Origin: Hyaloperonospora brassicae | Taxonomy: Eukaryota > Oomycota > Peronosporomycetes > Peronosporales > Peronosporaceae | DNA length: 64,000 nucleotides | Assembly: GCA_947650285.1 (NCBI GenBank) | Contig: CANTFL010001332.1 | Coordinates: 1 to 64,000 of the forward strand | Direction of reading: 5' to 3' | Shown: one piece after another, positions 13,224 to 24,109 of the stretch | How the letters are laid out: the number at the start of each line of letters is the position of its first letter | How positions within the stretch are numbered: position 1 is the stretch's first letter | Made by a program: the position numbers and the translations under genes | The notes under the pieces: generated by a model | The model's input: only the letters and a program-made list of their open reading frames with translations | Database searches by the model: none | What the model was told of the DNA's origin: nothing

Positions 13224-13379
13224 CTTATTCGGTACAAAGTGGGACTCGTGTGCTGTGTGTGGGAGGAGTTCGAAAGAGGCAGTAAAGAGAGGGAAAGCTT
13301 TGTGACACAGGGTCAATCGGTGGGTCGGCTGGGCTATACCAGTCGAAACGACGTGGAAGTGGACACACACTGCCTATGA

Positions 13380-16300
13380 TTACGCTTGATTATCGTCGGC
13401 AAGCCTCGGCTTCTTGTAACGAGGTTGTTCGTCCTTGAGAAACGCGCGTAATGTGGGGTAGGCATCAGCTGCTGGCGACGTGTCGATTGAACGCTGCAAC
13501 AGCTTCTTCAATGTCGAGACGATGTTGTCGTCCTGTAGCACCGCAAGCACTTCAGACTCCATGCCACTTGGACGGACAGTGCGACTGCGTGCATCTTGGA
13601 GATGGTCCAATTTGCCAATCAAGTTTGCTACTGCCGTGTCCTTGGAAAAGCTGCTCGCGTCGGCACTGTCGAGAGAGCTGTGGACGAATCTCGTGACGAC
13701 GTCAGGGAATTTGTCCATCCAGCAAGCCAATACTGCCAGCGAAAAAGCATCGTATGTGTCCGAGAGGTTAAACACGCATTGTAAGACGCTGATGTCCGGA
13801 CGAAAGTGGATCAGACACTTGAGCAGCCCGGTCATCGTCTCTGGCGTCTCTTTTGGGTCCACACACGCTAACACCTTTCGTGCTGCTGCCATCATGTTTC
13901 GTTCAGCAGCAGCTGAACGCCCCGCTTGGAGCTCTGCGACAACGAGGTCCCACATACTGTATTGCTCCCACGATGTCCACTGCAACGACGAGAGGACAAT
14001 GTTGGCCAGCCGGTTGTTGAAGATCGAAAACTCACGCATGACAATGCGAGTGCACAGTGTGTGCAGCATTGCTGGCGTCAGGAGCCCGAGGAGCAACTGT
14101 ACCAGCGCTTCGCTGCGACCTTCGAGCTTGGAAAGGAACGGATGCTCCATATTTGCAAACAAGTATGGGCACACGAAAAGCGAAGTGGCACTCACGGCAT
14201 CCATCTCGCCCTCGGGCGAACTGACAGACACGGGCTTGTCCAGTAACCCGCGTGCCTGCGCCCGCGCATCGTCAATCTGCTGACTCAAACTCAGGTCTTT
14301 CACGACGCGTTGAGCCAAGTTGTCACCGACGGCATCGGCAAATACAGCGTATGGCCCAAGAGCAATGTCCGGACTCTTCCCGTTGCCTCGTGAGCAGCAG
14401 AAGACAAGCAAGCGATAGGATATCGTGACGTCTCGTGCATACATGGCCTTCAAGAATGGCACATGGAGCTCCGAGGATTCGTTGAGCACCTGGTCTAGGA
14501 TTGAATCGAAGATGCTCGCAGACGTAGCTTCTGATGACCCACCCACTGCAATCCGAGACGTCACAATCATTCGTTCTAACGAGACGTGCAGGAACGACCC
14601 CAACGAGGCGGCGAGTTCAACGGCGTTGTCTTGTCGAGACCACAAAATCAAAATGTCGTTCAGGCACTCCAGAAAGCTCTCCGACGGACATGAACACGGC
14701 TCGGGCATTGTCTCCTGAAAGCGCTTGATGTCGTTGAGCCCCAGTGCGGCGATACTTTCGGGAACATCAACGACAGGTTGCACATGAGGCATACCAGCTG
14801 CCGGCGCTGTCGGCATGAGACCAACGCCATGAGTAGCCGGCTCTGTTGCAGACTCCACTGTATCTTGATTGCTGGGCAAAAAGGAAAGCGCGCCAAGGGA
14901 GTTCGCATCAGAGGACGCGCTGCCACCCAAGCTTGTATCCGAATGTATTGGACTCTGCGATTGCAATGGCGATGCGGAGGGGCTTCCAGCGCCAATTGGA
15001 CTGCTTCGGACGGGCGATTCTCGAGCAGGTGAATGTTTGATAGGCGACTGTCTGCCAGGAGACGACGCGGGACCAGAGGATCTAGCAGGACTCCCACTGA
15101 CAGTGGATACCGGACTAGATGCTGAGCCTTGTGTTTGAGTCATATTTGCATTCTCAGCGGTGGGAAAATGCTCCGGGAATATTCGGTGAAGCTCTGACTG
15201 CAGTTCCGGTGCACTGGACAGCAGCATCGGAAAAGACTGGAGTGGCAGGATAGACGGCACAACGCCAAGCTTTAATGTCGTCGAGAATGCAGTTGAGACA
15301 CCCTTCTGCATGAGCTTTCGATTGACAGCTGAGGCAGCGTACTTCTCGACAGCAAAGACGAGGAACTGAATCATCGAGAGCGTCACCATGGGATGGCTCT
15401 TGAGCGACTTCACCTACACGAAACAACGAATTGAACAGACGCACACATACGTCAGTATCGCTCGTCGAATCTAGAACGAAAAGTGGGCCAGCATGTTATC
15501 AGACCATAAGCAAAATTGCAGGCTCTACAGTCATGACGTTGTCTGATGGTTTGAAGTACAAATAGTCGAAAAACATAGCAAGTTGAACTCGAGCCAACAA
15601 ATTCGGAGTTTTGCTACCGTGGCTACACACAACACGTTGCACAAAAACCGCCAACTGCGTATGAGCGTACACTACCACACCCAACAACCAACAGTGAGCA
15701 GTACGCACCAGAGCAGGTAGAGCCATCCAAGAATATGGTATCGCGGTGTAACCTTCGAGCTTAAAATCTGGTTGGAGGGATGATAGACAGCGCAAATGTA
15801 TCGCACAAGGTCGGGAACGAGTGCGTCCGATCCCGCACTGCTCAAGAATTGTGATGAAAACCACTTCTGGTAGCGCGTCACAGAAGCAGCTTGAACACGT
15901 TCCTGAAAACAAGAGGTGTCATACAAGCGAATGCGCTGATTAGCAAGTGCTCGTCTGTACAGACGTGACTCAGTCAACGTGACAACAACGCACCATCATG
16001 AAGAGCAAATATTCCTCCATTTTAGGATTCAGTCGGTAAGCAAGGTACTTTGGAGGAGTCGGGATCGCCATCAAATGTGCCACCGAGTACACGGTGACAT
16101 CCCTTTCCGCCTCGGCAGTGTCCCGCACATTTCGCAATTGTTTCCATAGCGCATTCATCCCTGGAATCTGCACGCAACACACACATCAACCAGAGGGAAC
16201 ATATCAGCCATACACACACACACAACTACACTTGTGCTATCTACGTACATCCTTTGCGTCGCTGAGCACACGCACGACTTCTCGTCCAAGCTGTGCCACA

Positions 16301-17160
16301 TCTGCCTGCCGACGGTTCCACAACGTCGTGCACAGCTCTACCTCTTGCTTCAACAAGCTTGCATGTTGCGCAGCCGAGTGGTCGAGCGAAATCCGCGCAA
16401 ACGCGTGAAATACAAATGGAATCAAGCTCGAGCACGACAGCAGCCAAGCTTCGTGCTCAATTAGCACGCGAATCATCGACGACGCCAGCCAAATGGTCGT
16501 GCGACTCGGGTCTCCGCCCGTGAGGTACCGCATCAAACACGCGATGACTTTGTCCACGCCAGGCGCATTCACGTGCACGAGCTCTCGTACGAGCCAGAGC
16601 AATTGACTGCGACATGCTACGAGCAGCTTGACAAACTTGAGGTCAATGAGCTTCTGGAGCCAGGCCATGCAGTTCTTGTAGTTGTCAGCAGCTGCCACTG
16701 CTGTCAAGTACCGGAGGTGCTGCTTCGACTGCGAGGGCTCTGTAATCACTGCATACAGCAGCGCAATGTACGGCTGGAACGGCAGCGGCGTCGCGCCTTC
16801 GGTCGGCTGCTGCTTCAAGATGGCGAGCGCTGCTGCCTCGTCTTTGCCCTGGATGGTCTTCTGCATGTGGTAAAAGTGCGCGTACCATTTGCGGTCGAGC
16901 TCATCGGGAGCGTCCAGCGGCAAGTGGTTCAAAAGCTTCGAGGACGGCGCCTGTGCGGGACTGTGGCTCGCGGTTGACGACGAGCCTGCGACGTGGGTGC
17001 TGGTGCTCGATCTGGGTGAAGCAGGGTCGTTGGTAGTAGATGGAGCGTGTAGAGGGAGAGCAGTGGGAGGAGCAGGAGTTGGAACGGACGACATCGGTGC
17101 AGAACTCGAGGAGCTATCAGCGTCGGGAGGCGGCGGTGGCGGCGGCGGCGCTGGTCCCAT
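13380..17160 (-). CDS. INTS3: Integrator complex subunit 3 (INTS3)
   Basis: A helical-repeat subunit of Integrator, which cleaves nascent snRNAs and paused transcripts; in animals INTS3 also forms the SOSS single-strand DNA repair complex. Exons on the minus strand: 17160-16249, 16167-15994, 15902-15709, 15622-15505, 15413-13380. Total 1143 residues against about 1040 in human. Family stretches: LLYAVITEPSQSKQHLRYLT, LLWLVRELVHVNAPGVDKV, PPKYLAYRLNPKMEEYLLF, VRYICAVYHPSNQILSS and VEPAILLM. The start is the ATG before a proline run (MGPAPPPP). The extra length is a Ser/Pro-rich linker with many SP sites at about 14930-15125, followed by the C-terminal half. Exon 4 uses a weak donor (GTCTGA). 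Identification is by family memory and was not searched. Confidence 0.88.
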
Positions 17161-18585
17161 GTTACAGTGCCGACGCGATCGGGTCAACGAGTGAAGTAAG
17201 AAGTGGTGAAAGTAAGTCGATGGAAGTAACGGTATCGATCCATCGCGTGTCGTCTGTAAACTAGAAACAACCGGAAATAAGTGAAGACTGCGTTTTAGTT
17301 TGTTCAGCTACTACTGAGATTTTACAGGATCAACTGGTTACATTGCATGTGTAAACTGATTTCGTGTGAAAGAAACACTCAGGTAAAGCCTTGTGGCAGA
17401 ATGAAAAAAACACCGCATCGACATCGATGGACGGTCCAATCTTGACTTCCTGTCGTATAAAAGTAATCGATTACGTGATCGAGTCGGAGTCACGCAATCG
17501 ACTGGTCGCTGACTGTTTTGAAAAATTGACTACCACGGTCTCATTCGACTACAACCGCCTGCGTGGAAGGCATGTAGTGATCGGTAGGCGCGTATCCGGT
17601 GTTTTGCCATCGCCAGTGGACCGAAATAAAGAGCGTAGAGGCTACAAAGACAGTGGTAACAACCTGATCCATCCAACTCTCATTTTGCATCGGACACTTC
17701 TGCAAGAACTTCATCATCACAAAATCACGCATAAACCGTATTGGGGCACTAGCGGTCACGTACTGATGGACATTATGGAGCAAATCTCACTGAAAGCAGA
17801 AAATGTCAGTGCCCTATCACCTCACGTTCACAGTACCGAGGAAGGCTAACTACTAAGACGATGGATCATAGTAGTGGTAAAAGTAAACTGTATCAACTAC
17901 TAAAGTGACTAAGGCTTACTTTGTCGATTGGTCCTAGCAAACTCATATTGGAATGGATACATGTACTGTGACGACTACTCACCACCCATTGCGCGCATTT
18001 AGCAGCGGTTGGTGTGTCGATATCATTCTATGTCTCAAATAATGAGCAGACCTTTGGGTCACTGTAACAACATCACGTTGTCACGTGATTATACAAGAGA
18101 AATATATAATAAAAGATTTCATGTCATCGAATATTATAACGATAATGTCATGTACCAGGTTCACCCCATTACATGAAAGCGACTGTAACTTTACCGATAA
18201 ATTGATGAAAGTCTCGAATTTGCCAAGAAAGCAGCTGGCAGATGAAACATCCACCATCCGAACTTACCACTTTATTTTTGCAAAGCAAATTCCTCGAATC
18301 TTGTACAGTCTTGTTTGGCAACATATTGTTTACCCAGTACAGTCTTAGCTAAACTTTCTGCTTTAGTAAACAATTCGACCATTTCCCGCGGAAAGTCGTT
18401 TGTGAAATTCCCTATCGCTTGTAAGCGAAGCAGAAAACTGAAGAGGCAAACAAGTCATGTTGGAATTTTTTTTACTTGTACAAAAAATGAAGCACAATAT
18501 GGCTGGTGACACTGTTCCCCACATTACCAAGTTCTCATTTCCCTTATTGTCAGCAAGCGGTTTAAAATAAAGACTATTAAGTAAA
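17161..18585. other. AT-richer spacer between INTS3 and the copia element
   Basis: Base composition shifts to AT-rich soon after the INTS3 start. Apart from the small minus-strand frame at 17541-17732 I see no gene. Confidence 0.5.
17541..17732 (-). CDS. Small hypothetical protein with one membrane segment
   Basis: A 63-residue frame from the ATG at 17732, starting MRDFVMMKFLQKCP. Its centre VVTTVFVASTLFISVHW is a plausible membrane-spanning helix and the tail is polar. The frame stays open upstream to about 17783, so a first exon could exist. Size and layout resemble small mitochondrial or ER membrane proteins, but no family is recognised. Could be chance. Confidence 0.3.
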   Translation of the reverse strand: MRDFVMMKFLQKCPMQNESWMDQVVTTVFVASTLFISVHWRWQNTGYAPTDHYMPSTQAVVVE

Positions 18586-18590
18586 AAGAC

Positions 18591-18797
18591 TTGAGTGACA
18601 GTTAGATGTATTGATACTGAGTTTACTTTTCCAAATTATGGCTCCCGTTAGTCCTCAGCTGCCCTTGCCCGCATGTCTTCTCCCTACCACCCATTTCGAG
18701 TCACACCCATTTTCACTATGCCCTATACACCGTCAAGCATGGGCGAAAGCCGCGCTTTGCACAAGAGCAACATATGTCGACACGTCGTTTTCCAACA
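18591..18797 (-). repeat. 3' LTR of the copia element
   Basis: On the minus strand it starts TGTTGGAAAACGACG and ends near CTGTCACTCAA. It matches 23898-24104 over the same length with about 25 differences. Confidence 0.9.
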
Positions 18798-19013
18798 CTC
18801 CTCCTCGTGAGTGCTGCCGGTGTTCAGCGTCCTCGCGCCTCATGCGTGCGTTACGATGCACATGTCCCACGCCATCTCTTGAATTTCTCCTTTTTGCGCC
18901 TCATCGTTCCTTGGCGAGCTGCATTAGGCCGCGCAGTGTCGCGATCTTTGACACATCCATGGCTTTGGTCATCAAATCTGCGAGCATGAGCTCCGAGCGG
19001 ACGTATTGAGTCT

Positions 19014-20528
19014 TCACAATTTTACGGCGAGCGAAGTCACTGATGAACTTGAGCCGCACGTCATGAGCTTGGCCTTTAGGCTCGAGGCTTCTCCATCGAT
19101 ATGGCTGATGGCCGCCTGGTTATCCACGCGCATGATCATGGAAATAACCGGCGCCATGTCGATCTCGCGCAGCATCTCAAGCAAGCCGACAAATTCACGA
19201 TCCATCTCCGACGCGGCCACGAACTCTACTTCCCTGGTCGAGATGCTGACGTAGCCCTACTTTCGCGCCTACCATGACACCGCCATGCCGTTTAACAGCA
19301 CGACTCCTCCTGTCATCGACTTGCCGTCTGCTTTGTCTCCCGCAAATCTGCGTCGCCGTTAGTCTGAAGCTCCGGTGCGTCGCGAATCTTTCGCGCAGGA
19401 ACCATCGCAAGTTTGAGGCCAGCAACACCCTTGAGGTACCTCGCGATGCGCTTCGCAAGTTTCCAATCGTGGAGCCGCGGAGCGTGAGTCTGACTGGTGG
19501 CCTTATGGACCGCGAACGCGATGTCCGGCCTCGATCACCGTGCTATCCAGAGTAAGCTTCCTACAAGCGACTGGAATGCCTTGATTTAGCGCCACCGCTC
19601 GCGCTCGTCGTGTCAAGCCGTGCTGTGTCCGCGTGTAGCACCTCGTAGCAATCGTCGCCGATAGGAATTTTAGTCGAATTTGCATCCGACATGCCGTGCG
19701 CATGAAGTAAATCTTTTATTGCTTCTTCTTGATCAATCTTGTGCGCCCCGTCTTCGTCTAGTTCCACCCGCATACCGAGGAACTTGTGGACGCGCTCGAG
19801 GTCCTCGATCGACAGCGTCTTTAGGCTCTCAAAGAACATATCGACTGCCTCTGCGCACGCGCCAGTGTCTAGCAAATCGTCGACGTACACTCCGACAATG
19901 ACCAGCTGAACACCACATCTCTTCCAAGATAGGCACATGTCGGACATGCACCTCTGGAGCCCGGCTTCTGCGAGCCGCGCATGAAGCAACTGGCTCCATA
20001 GTCTTTCAGCCTGCTTAAGTCCGTATAGGCTTTTGCTTAGCTCTAGTACGACTTCGTTTGCGTTTGTAGCACCGAGTATTTGAAGCGTTTCGTTGGACAC
20101 GCTCATGCCGCGCGGTACATGCAAGCATATCTGCAGGTGCGCCTCCTTCTCAGCCTTTACATACGCGTTGGAGATGTCGCCATGCTTGGCCGGCAACTCC
20201 ACGTGGCTGCAAGTGCTAGAATGACCTTTACCGTTGAGATGTCCATCACGGCGGCAAAGGTCAAATTGTAGTCGACCCCGAGAACCTGCTCGTTGCCACA
20301 GGCGACAAGCCGCGCCTTGTGTCGTTCCAGCTCACCATCCGCGCCGGTCTTGGTCTTGTTGACCCATTTCGAGTGTAAATCATTCGAGCCGGGGATTAGC
20401 TTGATGACGCGCCAGACTTCATTTTCTTCCAGCGCCTCGATCTCTTCTTTCATTGTTGTTTGGCATTCTGCGCGCTTGTTGCTGCGCACCGCTTCGCCGT
20501 AATTGCCGGGGTCCTTCTCAAACAACAC
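19014..20528 (-). pseudogene. copia reverse transcriptase and RNase H relic
   Basis: Two overlapping frames. 20528-20157 holds the start of the reverse transcriptase (ALEENEVWRVIKLIPG, then HKARLVACGNEQVLGVDYN). 20202-19561 continues with GDISNAYVKAE, SLYGLKQAERLWSQLLHA and the catalytic YVDDLL. The RNase H end is seen at 19220-19014 (EMDREFVGLLEMLREIDM, VDNQAAISHIDG). A frameshift separates the two polymerase frames and several more lie between 19561 and 19220. Not functional. Confidence 0.88.
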
Positions 20529-20571
20529 ATTGACAATGTCGGCGTTTACTGGGGAATTCTCCTGCTCTGCT

Positions 20572-21129
20572 CGTCCGAAACATCGCGACGATTACAGAGG
20601 AGCAGGACGCGCGACTGTTGCGTGGTATTAGCAGTCCAGTTGACGACTACAGCGTCAATGCAGACACAGACCCGAGAATTACACAAACAAGCGCAGAACA
20701 AACGACATTGACATCAGCTGGCAACACAAGAGGTCGCGAGAGTGCGCCTAAACGAAAGGGGAAGTGGCAAAGATATCCTCATGCGACTCGCGGTGCGTTT
20801 AAGCGCACGGGAGCAATCTATTGCTGATGCAATCTATTACGGGATCAATCTATTACTGAAGAAATCTATTACGGGAGCAATCGATTACTCCCGCGCGCTT
20901 AAACTCACCGCGAGTCGCATGAGGATATCTTTGCCACTTCCCCTTTCGTTTAGGCGCACTCTCGCGACCTCTTGTGTTGCCAGCTGATGTCAATGTCGTT
21001 TGTTCTGCGCTTGTTTGTGTAATTCTCGGGTCTGTGTCTGCATTGACGCTGTCGTCGTCAACTGGACTGCTAATACCACGCAACAGTCGCGCGTTCTGCT
21101 CCACTGTAAGCGTCGCGATGTTTCGGACG
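20572..21129. repeat. 247-bp inverted duplication (foldback) with a 64-bp spacer
   Basis: Bases 20572-20818 are the reverse complement of 20883-21129 with about seven mismatches (97 percent). The right arm is the original integrase C-terminal sequence in its proper frame; the left arm is an extra inverted copy placed just before the reverse transcriptase. The 64-bp spacer contains three or four imperfect copies of AATCTATTAC. Confidence 0.92.
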
Positions 21130-22455
21130 TGCTGCGTGGCGATGACGGTGTTGCTCTTCCTCAAGCATATGCTGTAGTCCTTCGTATCGTCGTTGCGGCC
21201 AATTATCGTGCCCTTCTCGGATCGCCGCTGCAGGGAGTTCTTTCCTGTGTCTCGTCGTACGTCGCACGTCGATCCAAACACCACGATGTCCCGCATGTCC
21301 TGCACCGCATGAGTGAGCACCTTAAGAGGCGATGCGCACTTTGCGTTCGCGCTTGTCGGACTCCTATCGAGTATATAGGCGGCGTATTCGACCGCATCGC
21401 CCCAAAACTGCAGCGGTAAATGGCACGCGAAGATCATTGACCGTGCCTTGTTTAGGACGGTACGGTGCATCCGCTCTGCTTTTCCGTTACTTGCTTGATT
21501 TCTTGGTTTGCTAATTTGACGTGCAACCCCTATTCTCTTGCAGAACAAGTCCACGTCACGGTACTCCCCCCCCGCCATAGGTTAGCAAAACCAATATCTT
21601 GCATCCGAAACATCTCTTAAAAAACGCTAAGAAATGCTCAAATTTCTTTGCTGCTTGATCCTAAGTCTTCGCTAAAAACACCCGACAGTAGTTGCTTTTG
21701 TGATCCACAAAATTGAATAGATAGCGATTTTCAAGCCTGTCTCTAGGAATGAGTGGAAGTTTTGAGGTCAGAGCAGATAACCCCCCCCCCAACTCGCTCT
21801 ATGGGCGAGGTCGCTCCAGTTTCCTTTTGGCTCTGCGCATTTTCTGTCTGCTTTCTTTCCATGCAAGTGACGCACGCCATGAGTCGCTGATCCGTGAGCT
21901 CGATTCCCGAATCAGGATCGTGCGCGATGCGCACGATTGTGTCATATGAGAGGTGACCAAATCGCTGGTGAAAGTGTACTAGAGACCCCACTTGCACGTC
22001 TCTATTTTAATTTACAGTCACATCCACCTCGAGAGCCGCCATGATCACGTCTATGGCTCCCTCTTCGCATCGTACTGCAGTTGTCTCCACGTAGAGCACT
22101 TTGTTGCTCATTTTGAGATCAAAGGCGATCTCTTCATCGCTGCGCCGAGCAAGAGATCGCTCAGCGCCCTTGTACACAAGTCCAAACCCCTTAAGTTTAA
22201 GCTGCACGTAAGATATTATGTTGCGAGCGAGCTGTGGCGCCAGATACACGTCTTTGAGCGTAATCGTCCTTTCTTTCCCACCGGCGACAACCTGCAGCTG
22301 CACACTTCCGACTTGCGTAAGCTCGAGCTCTTCCTCGTCTGACATCGCAATATCATAGCTGCATTCGTTTGCATTACGCAGCAGCGTCGCATCATGGACG
22401 AGGTGTCGGCTCGAGCCGCTGTCGAGGATCTAAGCGCTTTTGTCGCTGTCGTCAC
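20853..22455 (-). pseudogene. copia protease and integrase relic
   Basis: Protease: ILDSGSSRHLVHD at about 22430-22390, preceded by an in-frame TAG where copia elements usually have Trp. GAG-pre-integrase finger: HQRFGHLSYDTI and CVTCMERK at about 21975-21850. Integrase core in 21578-20853: QASNGKAERMHRTVLNKARS and LPLQFWGDAVEYAAYILDR. The three parts lie in different frames. Confidence 0.85.
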
Positions 22456-22477
22456 TGTTGCATACCGCGTTCACCGA

Positions 22478-23877
22478 CTATCTCGCTGATCTGTGATTAC
22501 GCCCAGCCCGCTTTCCGCGCGACCGCGGCTTGATGTCAGTCACGGCCAGCACCATACCTCCGTCGCCACCACCGCTGTTATTCCTTTTTCTCCCACCGCT
22601 GTGGTTTCCGCTCGCTTTAGAGCGGCAGTTCGCTTGGATGTAACCAGTTTTGCCACACCCATAGCAGCTGCGCGATTCTTTCCGCTTCACCGGCGTGTCG
22701 ACTTGCGCTGCCACGACTTCACGACCGCCCGACGTCGCTGTCGACTCGATCGACTGCGCAAAGTGCGCCAGCTCCTCCGCATGGGGCAAAATGGTCAAAT
22801 CGATTTGGATCGCTCTTTGCCTTAAGCACCAGTGCGAGCTCGGACGATGCATGGTTGACAATGTCGTCAAGCACGAGTGTGTAGGCGCTGCCTCGAGCGT
22901 CACCGAACGCCACGAGGTACAGGAAGTGTTCCGGCCAGCTGCGCTTTTGGCTCCTTGCGCTGCGCGAACAGCTTCACTGCCTGAGCCACCGTGATGGACG
23001 TCTTGAATGTCGCAAGCATGCGTCCCATTACGTAGTCAAGTGTCGACTGCTGCAGACACCACGTGCCCACTTGTTTGTGATAGTACCTCTCGGCCGTACG
23101 ACTTAGGTAGTGACCAAGCAGGTTCACTTTCACATCTTCGGACCAGAGGATGCCATACGCCGCTTGCGCCATGTTCACTTGTCGCAAGAAAGTCCGACCC
23201 CAGTCGAAGAACCCGAATCCCAGTCCGCGATACAGCTCTGAACCATCAAACTTTCTGATCGTAAGCTTTCTCTGGCGCGCGTCTGGCCTCTCGACGTGCA
23301 TCTTATGATACTGTTGCCTCGGAGGCGTCGCTGTCGCTTGAGCTACTCTATGTACGCCAGCTGCGTGTTCTTATGTCGTCGCCGAGGCTGGCACTGCCGC
23401 AGCAGGTGACACGCGGGCACGCACTTGATGCGGTTGCGTTGTTACGTCCGGGAATCGAGGTCCAAGCGACTCAAATGGTAAGTATTCGTGGTCGGGGCCA
23501 GGCATACGTTCCCGCCGCGCTCTGAACGCCAGTTTTCGTTCTGGTTGCTCGAGTGCATCGATATGCATCGTGCGAGCACCCATGTTCGCGCCAAACGCTG
23601 ACGCGAACAGTCCACTCTTAATTGCTCCACGCGTCCGCTCGTCTTCGTCGATGAGTATCTGGATCGTTTCCATACGCTCCATTCTCGTGGAGAGGGCTTC
23701 AAGCATCTCGAAAATCTTGTCTTCCTTTGCCGAACTCCTTGCGTGGATTGGCGTGTCTTCGACGACAGCAGCGCTTGCAGGGCGTGCTGGTGGGGTGCCA
23801 CGAGCAGACGAGGCCCTTGCGTGACCTGCTGTAGCCGGGGCGGCTTCCGCGTCGTTGGGTCCAGCCATTGGGCTCAT
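22478..23877 (-). pseudogene. copia gag relic with altered zinc knuckle
   Basis: Starts at the ATG at 23877 (MSPMAGPNDAEAAP), 20 bp inside the 5' LTR. The frame is broken into three (23877-23371, 23301-22900, 22903-22478). The knuckle reads CYGCGKTGYIQANC, i.e. Tyr replaces the zinc-binding His of CX2CX4HX4C, by a single C-to-T change. Confidence 0.8.
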
Positions 23878-23897
23878 AACCTATTACGTATAAGGAC

Positions 23898-24104
23898 ATC
23901 AGTGACAGTTAGATGTATTGTAACTGAGTTTACCTTTCCAACCTATGGCTCCCGTTAGTCCCCAGCTTCCCTTGGCCGCAGGCCTTCTCGCCACCACCCA
24001 TTTCGAGTCACACCCAACTATGATATGCCCTATACACCGTCAAGCACGAGAGAAAGCCGCGCTTTGCACAATAGCAACATATGTCGAATCGTCGTTTTCC
24101 AACA
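23898..24104 (-). repeat. 5' LTR of the copia element
   Basis: Same length as the copy at 18591-18797, bounded outside by the AAGAC target duplication. The tract just inside it, about 23878-23897, would contain the primer-binding site; it does not resemble a primer tRNA end that I can name. Confidence 0.9.
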
Positions 24105-24109
24105 AAGAC

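Larger units (their letters stand above)
18591..24104 (-). mobile_element. Degenerate Ty1/copia LTR retrotransposon
   Basis: Two direct repeats of 207 bp bound the element and AAGAC flanks it on both sides (18586-18590 and 24105-24109), a 5-bp target duplication. Read on the minus strand the order is 5' LTR, gag, zinc knuckle, protease, integrase, reverse transcriptase, RNase H, 3' LTR, which is the Ty1/copia order (integrase before reverse transcriptase). The frames are broken by several shifts and stops, so the element is dead. The LTRs are about 88 percent identical by eye, which implies an old insertion. An inverted duplication of 247 bp lies between integrase and reverse transcriptase. 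Confidence 0.93.
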
